Assembly: GCA_002401775.2 (NCBI GenBank)
Contig: NVUB02000011.1
Location: 1 to 52,271 of the forward strand
Source of the DNA: Ectothiorhodospiraceae bacterium
Lineage (GTDB): Bacteria > Pseudomonadota > Gammaproteobacteria > SZUA-152
Length of the DNA: 52,271 bases
Direction of reading: 5' to 3'
The stretch's first letter is position 1, and the number at the start of each line of letters is the position of its first letter. Shown piece by piece: positions 45,896 to 52,271 of this stretch. The translations under genes and the position numbers were made by a program. A model generated the notes under the pieces. It worked only from the letters and a program-made list of their open reading frames with translations, ran no database searches and was not told the DNA's origin.

Positions 45896-46549
45896 TTAGC
45901 GGCCAATCATATAGTTGCCAATCATCACCTCGTCGTGCAATCCCGGCCAGTGGGGGATTTCCAATTTCTCAACAATATGCAGCTGAGTGCAAAAAACCTC
46001 AGTGGCCGTACATCCACCTTTGGCTTCTCCAATATAGATAATGGGGCGTTCAGTCCCCCACACCTCTGCCACTTGTTCAATGATAGGGTCGGCATACGGC
46101 GGCCATGAGACCAATAAGACTTCAGCCTCGGGGTGTTGCACAATCGCGGTGAGCGCATCAAGCGCTTTAACGGGGTGAACGGTGGGACGCTTGCCCCACT
46201 TAGCTTTTACATCAAGGTCTGTAGCGACCAAGTCAACTCCGTGAGCACTCAGGGACTTGGCCAGCCAGCCTGCTCCGGCCATCACTTCGAGACATGTTCG
46301 CTCACCCATCCAATCGGCCAGGTCACGCGTCCAAATGGAATCGATTATGGCCCACATACCATGCCGTCGCTGGGCATACGAACGTGCCAACATGATGGCT
46401 TGCTCAGTTTCATCATCGGCAATGATATCAATGTTACTTAAATCGGGGGCGCTCTTAGGGATCGTTTGTCCGGCCAAGGCTTCCATGAATTCGTTAAGCG
46501 CTAGCAAAAACGAATGTGCTGAATGTTGACTACGGACAAGCGTGACCAA
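45896..46549 (-). CDS. Methyltransferase-like protein of unknown target
   Basis: The protein has CLEVMAGAGWLAKSLSAHGV, DLVATDLDVKAKWG and VLLVSWPPYADPIIEQVAEV, a SAM-binding Rossmann pattern (motif I E-x-G-x-G-like and the later D/S-W-P-P-Y, like a DPPY variant) with RPIIYIGEAKGGCTATEVF. The N-terminal 50 residues (ALNEFMEALAGQTIPKSAPD) are not recognised. The start is uncertain, since it overlaps a truncated nucleotidyltransferase reading frame. The target is unknown. Confidence 0.6.
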   Translation of the reverse strand: MVTLVRSQHSAHSFLLALNEFMEALAGQTIPKSAPDLSNIDIIADDETEQAIMLARSYAQRRHGMWAIIDSIWTRDLADWMGERTCLEVMAGAGWLAKSLSAHGVDLVATDLDVKAKWGKRPTVHPVKALDALTAIVQHPEAEVLLVSWPPYADPIIEQVAEVWGTERPIIYIGEAKGGCTATEVFCTQLHIVEKLEIPHWPGLHDEVMIGNYMIGR

Positions 46550-46643
46550 TCAGTATGTATTCAGCATTATTTTCATTAAGAGATCGAATAATTTTTTTAA
46601 GGTCATCGAGATTAGCCGGCCGACTATACTCATTATTTGGCAT
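46530..46643 (-). pseudogene. N-terminal fragment of a nucleotidyltransferase-like TA gene
   Basis: The minus strand reads MPNNEYSRPANLDDLKKIIR, SLNENNAEYILIGHACP and a TAG. This is the start of proteins of the LIGGxAxxxHG type, cut right at the glycine loop. It overlaps the stop of the small gene upstream by 11 bases, the usual coupling. The remainder was replaced by the methyltransferase-like gene. Confidence 0.68.
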
Positions 46644-46851
46644 TTCTAGCCATCCCTTCAATCAAGCATAAATCCCAATGGGCATTAGCCTCTTCATTCG
46701 TTTTATACCGATAAATCCCTTTAGGGAAATAAGTAACGGCTCCCGTTGGTAGTCGGTGAATTTCATCATTAAAAACCGCACCCTGTTTTAACAGGACACC
46801 GGAGGCTTTTTCCGCTATAGGGCGAATTTGTCGTTTACCAATCACACGCAT
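46633..46851 (-). CDS. Small protein paired with a nucleotidyltransferase (TA partner-like)
   Basis: The 72-residue protein has VLLKQGAVFNDEIHRLPTGA, VTYFPKGIYRYKTNEEANAH and WDLCLIEGMARNAK. I do not recognise a named domain, but its overlap with a nucleotidyltransferase start and a second fragment of it next to a nucleotidyltransferase C-terminal fragment (26503-26812) suggest a two-gene module. Its function is unknown. Confidence 0.6.
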   Translation of the reverse strand: MRVIGKRQIRPIAEKASGVLLKQGAVFNDEIHRLPTGAVTYFPKGIYRYKTNEEANAHWDLCLIEGMARNAK

Positions 46852-46948
46852 TATTTATACTCGATGGACATGATAAAAGCGCTCAATATCATTCACAGCC
46901 TCTTGCAAAAAAATCATAACCACCCGTAGAACGGGGCAACACTGAGGT

Positions 46949-47449
46949 TTAGTCCTTAAAATAGCCTTTAAGGTGCTGAACGGATAGCAGCAATGTCATT
47001 GGCTCGATAGGAGAGGCCTGAAAACCATAGCTGAGATAAAACTGCTTCGCCGCTTCTGAAATGGCGTGAACTAACAGACCTCTAACCCCAACATTCTGAG
47101 CAATGGTTAACGTTCGCAGTATAGCGTCTTTGAGCAGAGCTGCGCCCAAACCGCGCCCTTGGTATTGAACATCAACGGCCAGTCTCCCCAATACAATGAC
47201 GGGAATAGGCTCTGGCATATTTCGAGCAATTGAACCTGGCGCGATCAATCGCTCAACGCTGCCAGTCGCCAAAGCATAATAGCCTATGATTCGATGACCC
47301 TCGCAGATCACAAAAGTCCGGCTGGCGCCACTGTCCTGATTTTTCAGGGCACGTTTATATAACCATTCATTCAGGGATGAGCTGCCAGCGTTAAATTGTG
47401 TTGTATCATGTTCACCGTTGAGCAGTTTTGGAGAGACTATTGCTCCCAA
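46949..47449 (-). CDS. GNAT acetyltransferase toxin (TacT-like)
   Basis: The 166-residue protein has FNAGSSSLNEWLYKRALKNQ, SRTFVICEGHRIIGYYALAT, IPVIVLGRLAVDVQYQGRGL and GAALLKDAILRT (acetyl-CoA loop Q-x-x-G-x-G-x-A). This is the usual order of TacT-type toxins that acetylate charged tRNA. It overlaps the DUF1778 antitoxin gene by 13 bases. Intact. Confidence 0.88.
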   Translation of the reverse strand: MGAIVSPKLLNGEHDTTQFNAGSSSLNEWLYKRALKNQDSGASRTFVICEGHRIIGYYALATGSVERLIAPGSIARNMPEPIPVIVLGRLAVDVQYQGRGLGAALLKDAILRTLTIAQNVGVRGLLVHAISEAAKQFYLSYGFQASPIEPMTLLLSVQHLKGYFKD

Positions 47450-47703
47450 GGTGATGGCTCCATCAGTAATCGCTTAAGCTTGGCATTATCAGGTATCGGG
47501 GCAACCAGCGCCGCCTCAAAAGCCTTGAAATCTTCTTCGTTCAAATAAAAAAGACGCTGATCTAATAATACATTTTCAGCTTCCCGACAAGCAATATCCA
47601 AAATAAAAGCACTTCTATCCTTATGAAGAAGAGCGGCGGCTTTGGTTAATAAGGCATGTTGGCTTGGTTCGACGCGCATGTTGATAGGGGCTGTTTTGGA
47701 CAT
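47437..47703 (-). CDS. DUF1778 antitoxin (TacA-like)
   Basis: The 88-residue protein has INMRVEPSQHALLTKAAALL and KDRSAFILDIACREAENVLL (RHH fold), then the toxin-wrapping tail FYLNEEDFKAFEAALVAPIP, DNAKLKRLLMEPSPWEQ. It is the partner of the GNAT gene, and an operator-like palindrome lies upstream. Intact. Confidence 0.9.
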   Translation of the reverse strand: MSKTAPINMRVEPSQHALLTKAAALLHKDRSAFILDIACREAENVLLDQRLFYLNEEDFKAFEAALVAPIPDNAKLKRLLMEPSPWEQ

Positions 47704-47730
47704 GGCAAATCACTCCTGCATATCTAATGA

Positions 47731-47748
47731 CTATACATTGTAGTATAG
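47731..47748. promoter_or_regulatory. Operator-like palindrome of the GNAT/DUF1778 module
   Basis: CTATAC-ATTGTA-GTATAG, an 18-base inverted repeat, sits about 28 bases upstream of the DUF1778 ATG. The decayed copy at 27093-27110 has the same spacing and a base pair changed in both arms. RHH antitoxins bind such sites. Confidence 0.62.
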
Positions 47749-47766
47749 CTAATCAGTATACACAAG

Positions 47767-47893
47767 TATGATTAACCTCCGACATTGGCTGGTACAATTT
47801 CAGTATTTGCGCAACGGACAAAGCGAATGCCTTGGTGTCTTTAGCGGGCACCAGCAAGCCATTTTTCTCATGCTGTACTATTTCGCGGCAACC
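47767..47893 (-). pseudogene. Glycosyltransferase C-terminal remnant
   Basis: The minus strand reads NVPGCREIVQHEKNGLLVPA, KDTKAFALSVAQILKL, the donor-binding end of a GT4 glycosyltransferase (G-x-x-E-x-V-x-x-x-x-N-G-L-L-V). About 42 codons remain. It suggests polysaccharide genes once extended to this side of the island. Confidence 0.65.
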
Positions 47894-48190
47894 CGGAACA
47901 TTGTGGAGCGGCTTCAGCCGCGAAAAGTCGTGGGGCACCATTTGCGGCTGAAGCCGCTACTTACATATCGTGGTGAAATTAGTGACAGCGCGGCAAGGAA
48001 GGGATCGCCTTAACTCGAAATCAATAAACCACTCCCCAGCACCAATAGCAGGCGCTCTTAGGCGAGCAGCGGGGGAATTAAACCCATAGAGATTAACTGG
48101 GCCAATGTTATATGCACGAAACAATGAGGTAATCTACCTGTCTGTAGCCCTGCAAACTTTCAAATAGCGACATATCGATAAGCTGCTTCG
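47894..48190. repeat. Gene-free stretch with GCGGCTTCAGCCGC hairpins
   Basis: GAGCGGCTTCAGCCGCGAAA (about 47907) and TTTGCGGCTGAAGCCGCTAC (about 47940) form a pair of opposed palindromes. From 48044, AGGCGCTCTTAG and GGGGGAATTAAACCCATAGA repeat sequence seen at 32343-32425. Confidence 0.6.
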
Positions 48191-49714
48191 TTATTTGGTC
48201 AATTCACCCCTGCCATAGCGATCTTCAAAGCGAACGATGTCGTCTTCTCCCAAATAACTACCGGACTGCACCTCAATTATTTCCAGTGGTAGCGAGCCGG
48301 GATTTTCTAATCGGTGTTTTTCGCCGATGGGTATGAACGTCGATTGATTCTCTGACAGCAAAAATTCTTTCTCTCCGCAGGTGACACGTGCGGTACCTTT
48401 TACGACAATCCAATGCTCGGCTCGGTGATGATGCATTTGTAAGGACAATGCTGCGCCGGGGTTAACAATGATACGTTTCACCTGAAAGCGCTCTCCGGCA
48501 TCGACACCTTCATAGGAGCCCCAGGGCCGATATACTTGCCGATGTACCAGTCGCTCACTGCGTCCGTCTGCCTTTAGGCGCTCCACAATTTTTTTGACGT
48601 CCTGTGCATGGTCTTTGTGTGCCACCATGACGGCGTCGGCTGTTTCAACGACTACGATGTTATCTAGCCCTACGCCGGCGACCAAACGGTGTTCAGAGTG
48701 AAATAAACTGTTATGGCAGTTATGTGACATCACGTCGCCTTTACTGACATTGCCATCTGCACAAGACTCTCCGACCTCCCATATCGCTGACCACGCGCCA
48801 AGGTCGGACCAGCCAGCATCAAGGGGAACGATGGCGGCAAGGGCACTTTCAGTGTGCGCGGTATCACTGGATTGCTCGCCACCCAATTTTTCCATGACAG
48901 CGTAATCGATAGAATCACTCGGGCAGGTTTTGAATGCTTCAATATTGAGGCGGCAAAAATCCAGATCTTCGGAGGCTTTTTCGATTGATTGTTGGCAGGC
49001 GGTAAGCATGTCGGGCTGAAATTGCCTCATTTGCTCAATCCATACTGAAGCCTTCATCACGAACATGCCGCTGTTCCAGAGGTATTCACCTGAGTCCACG
49101 TAGGCCTGGGCTGTTTGCGCATCGGGCTTTTCGACGAATACATCTAAATAATAGGACTGAGGACTAAGGGCTGAGGACTGGCTAGCCCCTTCTGCATTAG
49201 TATCAGGGGCCGTGACAGGGCCGCCTTTACGGATGTAGCCGAAACCGGTTTCTGGTGCCGTTGGCACTATTCCAAAGGTGACCAGTGCTCCGTCTTCGGC
49301 CAGTGTTGCGGCGGCCTTTACCGCTAAATGATACGCAGCAATATTGGTGATCACATGGTCGGCGGGCATGACCAATAATACGGGGTCGTTGCCCTGTTTA
49401 AGGGCTACCAGCGCGGCCACTGTTAATGCCGGCGCCGTATTTCTACCTTCAGGCTCAAGCAATATTGCTTCTGACTGATGGTTGATGGTACGTAGCTGTT
49501 CTGCGACTAAAAAACGATGCTGTTCATTACAAACAATGATGGGCCCAGCGACCTGCCCCACTACTGTCGACAAACCATCCAGGCGTTGAACGGTTTGCTG
49601 TAGCAGGGTTTTTTCGCCCTGAAATGCCAATAACTGCTTCGGGTATTGCTCCCGAGACAATGGCCAAAGGCGAGTACCGGCACCGCCGGACAATATGACT
49701 GGTTGGATTTTCAT
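48191..49714 (-). CDS. manC: Mannose-1-phosphate guanylyltransferase/mannose-6-phosphate isomerase
   Basis: The 507-residue protein starts IQPVILSGGAGTRLWPLSRE with PKQ shortly after (GTP site), has FVEKPDAQTAQAYVDSGEYL, WNSGMF and, at the C-terminal end, RPWGSYEGVDAGERFQVKRI and LQMHHHRAEHWIVVKGTARV (cupin-type isomerase). It makes GDP-mannose, the precursor for Gmd/Fcl. It is longer than usual, partly because of ten or so residues (SQSSALSPQS, about residues 179-188) coded by an inserted heptamer array. No phosphomannomutase gene is in the window. Confidence 0.96.
   Translation of the reverse strand: MKIQPVILSGGAGTRLWPLSREQYPKQLLAFQGEKTLLQQTVQRLDGLSTVVGQVAGPIIVCNEQHRFLVAEQLRTINHQSEAILLEPEGRNTAPALTVAALVALKQGNDPVLLVMPADHVITNIAAYHLAVKAAATLAEDGALVTFGIVPTAPETGFGYIRKGGPVTAPDTNAEGASQSSALSPQSYYLDVFVEKPDAQTAQAYVDSGEYLWNSGMFVMKASVWIEQMRQFQPDMLTACQQSIEKASEDLDFCRLNIEAFKTCPSDSIDYAVMEKLGGEQSSDTAHTESALAAIVPLDAGWSDLGAWSAIWEVGESCADGNVSKGDVMSHNCHNSLFHSEHRLVAGVGLDNIVVVETADAVMVAHKDHAQDVKKIVERLKADGRSERLVHRQVYRPWGSYEGVDAGERFQVKRIIVNPGAALSLQMHHHRAEHWIVVKGTARVTCGEKEFLLSENQSTFIPIGEKHRLENPGSLPLEIIEVQSGSYLGEDDIVRFEDRYGRGELTK
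49153..49180. repeat. Heptamer array inside the manC coding sequence
   Basis: Four units, AGGACTG, AGGACTA, AGGGCTG, AGGACTG, 28 bases, lie between the nucleotidyltransferase core and FVEKPD. On the coding strand they read CAGTCCT-type units and give SQSSALSPQS. The frame is kept. They match the array family at 41880-41908 and the end of the 43214 array. Confidence 0.88.
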
Positions 49715-50186
49715 GGGAAGCCAGAGTTGATGAAGCTGATGAAAAGGTTATTTGCGATTAAGTCTATCGTACGTGCGACTTAGCATACTATTTTACGGTG
49801 ACAGTTAATTGCGGTGATTGCAATTCCCGCAGCTCGCGGTGAATACCGTCATTTTAGCGCCTGCCCTCTGGGGCTCTCCTTCTGGGGCACTAGCGGCCTT
49901 TAGGTTGTTTTGCCCCAAAGGGTAAAAAGGCCAGAATCTAAAGATCGCCCACTTTTGGTGAACCCCTGGACACCGGCCTACGCCGGTGTGACGGTAAAAA
50001 ACCCGCCAGCGGGTCTCAAAGCGGCTACTGTCGACTAAGAGCGTCTACTGTTGGCGGTGTGCTGCGGGTGGTTTATGTGCGGTACTGTTTAGTAATGCGG
50101 TTTAGTTACGTTGTTTAGTTACGTTGTTTAGTAATACTCTTTAAGTTAAAAAAAGCGCCATTTAACAATACCGCTGACCGTCACAC
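49715..50186. repeat. wzz-manC intergenic region with hairpins
   Basis: It holds GGCTCTCCTTCTGGGGCACT, CACCGGCCTACGCCGGTG (49971-49988, perfect hairpin), the terminator at 49995-50014 and TTTAGTTACGTTGTTTAGTT-type short repeats near 50100. No gene is supported. Confidence 0.6.
49995..50014 (-). terminator. Rho-independent terminator after wzz
   Basis: On the minus strand ACCCGCTGGCGGGT (6-base stem, 2-base loop) is followed directly by TTTTT. It lies about 170 bases after the wzz stop and before manC. Confidence 0.72.
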
Positions 50187-51248
50187 TTATGCTGCGGCGC
50201 TTTGATTACGCACTTTGGCAAGGAACTCCGCAAAAAATGCCACGAATACCCCTAACATTAGCCCTAACACCAGCGATAACAATACGATAAGCGATTTTCC
50301 TGGGCCAGTGGCTTCCGACGAACGCATGGGTGGCATCAGTGCGCGTGTCTCACGTAAGTTATTAAGCTGAATTTTTAGCTTGGCAATGTTGTCTTGCTGG
50401 TTGAGTTGCGAGCGGTTGTTATCTGACAGTTTCTTTGCCAGTGAATCACGCTGATCCACAAGTTTGATTTTTAAGCGCTCATCAATTTGAGCCAACCGTT
50501 GACGGTATTGCTGCATACCATTTTCAAGCATCATCAACGTCAAAGCGCGGGATTCGTCTTTCGTTTCTGCAATGGCACGGGCACGATCAGAGGTTGCACG
50601 GGCCAGGTCTTCTCTCACCCCTTCGGCCTGACTCGTCAGTAATACTGAAATGTCGACCAGGCGTTTTTCCCTCGCCTGAATCAAGGTGGCACTGTCTTTC
50701 AGCTCTTCAAGCTTTGCTAATGCTTGGTTTTGACGAATTTCCGTTTCTTTTCTCAACACATTGATGATTCGGCCATGGTCTTTTTTAACCAGATCAACCA
50801 CAGCTTGTTGCACGGCCTTATGCGCCTCACCTTGAGTTTCGGGGCCTTTGCCATTCAGAACGACAATCTGGCTTCCTTTGGGGATTCTCGCCGTGACATT
50901 GGGTACACCGGTCAACTCAGGGTGCTGCGTAAGGTAATCCTGACGTGCCAGTGGGATATAGCTTTCGGTAATTTTGGCTAATACGGTCTCTGGTGTTTCG
51001 ATGCCATCAAGGCTGGCAGCGCCCGAACGAGAACCGATCTCAATTGAGGTGCTGTATTGGTATTTGGCGGGCAGCATTAACGCATAGAGTATTCCGGCTA
51101 GCACACATAAACCGGCAACAGCAGCGACGTAGCGGCGGCGCTTCATTAATACCAGCCAGATATCCACGAGATTAATTTCATCTTCGTAGGCATTATCGTA
51201 CATATATGGAGGCAGATTGTGTTCTTGCGTGGGAGGATTTCTGGTCAT
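50187..51248 (-). CDS. wzz: Wzz/GumC-type chain-length determinant protein
   Basis: The 353-residue protein has a membrane segment at about residues 39-58 (VAAVAGLCVLAGILYALMLP), a periplasmic helical domain with coiled coils (QYRQRLAQIDERLKIKLVDQ; NRSQLNQQDNIAKLKIQLNN), and a second membrane segment near the end (LIVLLSLVLGLMLGVFVAFF). The N-terminal DEINLVDIWLVLMKRRRYV is typical of the family. No kinase domain is attached. It controls the chain length made by the Wzy polymerase of the locus. A separate symbol can only be provisional. Confidence 0.86.
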   Translation of the reverse strand: MTRNPPTQEHNLPPYMYDNAYEDEINLVDIWLVLMKRRRYVAAVAGLCVLAGILYALMLPAKYQYSTSIEIGSRSGAASLDGIETPETVLAKITESYIPLARQDYLTQHPELTGVPNVTARIPKGSQIVVLNGKGPETQGEAHKAVQQAVVDLVKKDHGRIINVLRKETEIRQNQALAKLEELKDSATLIQAREKRLVDISVLLTSQAEGVREDLARATSDRARAIAETKDESRALTLMMLENGMQQYRQRLAQIDERLKIKLVDQRDSLAKKLSDNNRSQLNQQDNIAKLKIQLNNLRETRALMPPMRSSEATGPGKSLIVLLSLVLGLMLGVFVAFFAEFLAKVRNQSAAA

Positions 51249-51983
51249 TACGGTATTTCCTGCAACTCACCCTAAAATTTGAGCCTGTAAATTTAACAGT
51301 GACACCTGAGCATGGCGTCTCTTTTTTCAGATCAAAGCGCTATTCTCTATCGCTTTGATCTTTAATTTATTATAAAACCCTTATCTTTGAGCCTTTCCCT
51401 TGAACCTTTTTACTTAAATCCTTTTTCCTTGAACCCTTTTTCTCGATCGAGCGAGCAAATCACTCAAATTATCCAGGGTTTATCTGGCAAAGTCATGCTT
51501 TATAACGGTTTCCAGCGTAATTTGGAGCCGTATTGTAACACTATTCCTTTGTCTGGTGGCTAAACTTATAGTGGTATCAAGACAACGCTATATCATGGTT
51601 TTTATCTATTTAATCCTTATTTAACCCCTATTTAATCCTTAGTTACCCTCCAATTAATCCCTACTCAAACCCCAAGTTCGATCAAAAAAACTAATGGGTC
51701 TTGATAAATCTATCAATTTTAACCATGATTTATCATCCTTGATTCAGATGCACTTACCTTTTAATTTCCGTGCTTGCACTCATTACTAGCCCTATCTTTC
51801 GACCTCTAGCCAGATTTTTAGCCAGACTTCTAACCAAACTTTTTATATACACCCCATAAAACGACTTCACCGGACAATTGGTGCCATTTAATGTTAAATG
51901 ACACCAATATATCCGGTGAAGTATATCCAGTGAAGTTGCGATGCCGAGCAAAACCCCGGCGGCCAAGTGTAGGCGATAATGTT
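51249..51983. other. Gene-free region between comEA-like gene and wzz
   Basis: It is AT-rich, with irregular T-rich repeats (CCTTGAACCTTTTTACTTAA, CCTTGAACCCTTTTTCTCGA; CCTATTTAATCCTTAGTTAC). A wzz promoter should lie near 51300, but no clear boxes stand out. The long hairpin at 51865-51921 is annotated separately. No gene is supported. Confidence 0.5.
51865..51921. repeat. 57-base nearly perfect palindrome
   Basis: CTTCACCGGA and TCCGGTGAAG form the outer arms; ATTGGTGCCATTTAA and TTAAATGACACCAAT the inner arms with one mismatch, loop TG. It lies downstream of the comEA-like gene and could be a terminator, a small mobile element or a cruciform. A partial repeat (TATATCCAGTGAAG) follows. Confidence 0.72.
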
Positions 51984-52271
51984 TTACTGTTTTTCTTGAA
52001 CCATTAACATTGCCCGATTTTTCTCTAATGTCTTTTCGCCAACACCTTTCACATTAATCAGATCCTCCAACCGTTTGAACGGACCATTTGCCTCGCGGTA
52101 AGCCACAATGGCGGCGGCTTTGGAGGCACCGATTCCAATAAGTTCAGTGGCGAAGGTGTTGGCGTCAGCGGTATTAATATCCACCGGGCCAGCAAACACC
52201 GTAAATGAAGAGAACAGCAGGAACAGCGCAAAACTACCGGCAACAACATGGGGAACAACACGAGGAACAAC
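51984..52271 (-). CDS. comEA: ComEA-type helix-hairpin-helix DNA-binding protein (5' end outside the window)
   Basis: The protein has a hydrophobic signal-like segment (VVAGSFALFLLFSSFTVFAG) and a mature part PVDINTADANTFATELIGIG, ASKAAAIVAYREANGPFKRL, EDLINVKGVGEKTLEKNRAM, two helix-hairpin-helix motifs. This is the short single-domain ComEA form of gammaproteobacteria that holds incoming DNA in the periplasm during natural transformation. The frame runs through the window edge, so the start is not seen. A competence gene nearby fits the mosaic structure, but does not prove uptake. Confidence 0.85.
   Translation of the reverse strand, partial: VVPRVVPHVVAGSFALFLLFSSFTVFAGPVDINTADANTFATELIGIGASKAAAIVAYREANGPFKRLEDLINVKGVGEKTLEKNRAMLMVQEKQ

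Overview
The window looks like a chromosome segment of a free-living gammaproteobacterium. The evidence is the metK/ahcY pair with an S-adenosylhomocysteine (SAH) riboswitch, a ComEA-type protein, and a Wzx/Wzy-type surface polysaccharide locus of Salmonella/Yersinia style. The genus cannot be fixed from the sequence alone. Almost all genes lie on the minus strand, so the biological reading direction runs from high to low coordinates.

Right end (about 48.2-52.3 kb): a partial comEA-like gene, a Wzz/GumC-type chain-length gene and manC (GDP-mannose supply). Left part (about 0.4-22.4 kb): a long minus-strand polysaccharide locus, in transcription order gmd, fcl (GDP-L-fucose), then rfbI/ascD, rfbF, rfbG, rfbH and an rfbJ-like reductase (a complete CDP-3,6-dideoxyhexose route). 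A Wzx flippase, glycosyltransferases, a Wzy/WaaL-type polymerase or ligase, a thymidylate-kinase-like protein, an APH-like kinase, a nucleotidyltransferase, the initiating sugar-phosphate transferase, an ATP-grasp/HAD pair, an FkbM methyltransferase and a DegT aminotransferase follow. Many of these genes overlap by 1-8 bases, which suggests translational coupling. rfbG carries a 12-base G tract typical of phase-variable genes.

Middle part (about 22.4-47.8 kb): an accretion island of toxin-antitoxin (TA)-type modules around metK and ahcY. It holds six MNT/HEPN pairs plus fragments, two DUF433/DUF5615 pairs, two DUF4258/YgiT-zinc-finger pairs, BrnT/RHH, Xre/RES, VapBC (AbrB/PIN), GNAT/DUF1778 and two Uma2 genes. 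Many are frameshifted, truncated or internally deleted, and the damage falls mostly on the toxin partner.

The most unusual feature is how the island is built. Fragments of the ahcY 3' end (four copies besides the intact gene), a repeated ahcY-downstream intergenic block, and 5'-end tags of an rmlB/rfbB-like dTDP-glucose 4,6-dehydratase gene (seven tags, no intact gene in the window) recur between the modules. Most tags sit directly upstream of a TA module and most stop near the same codon. An EPS-associated MarR-type regulator is present once intact and three times as remnants. This suggests an ancestral order ahcY - MarR_EPS - rmlB at the edge of the polysaccharide locus, into which modules were captured repeatedly, with the boundary duplicated each time.

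Other repeats: a family of heptanucleotide arrays (AGTGCTA, AGTGCTT, AGGACTG variants), one of which lies in frame inside manC; a 176-bp MITE with target duplication inside a regulator copy; a GTAGGGTGGGCAC terminal-repeat element family; and GGGACGCTACC-bounded nested palindromes. I saw no rRNA, tRNA or CRISPR array. Protein family calls come from motif recognition by eye; no database search was possible.
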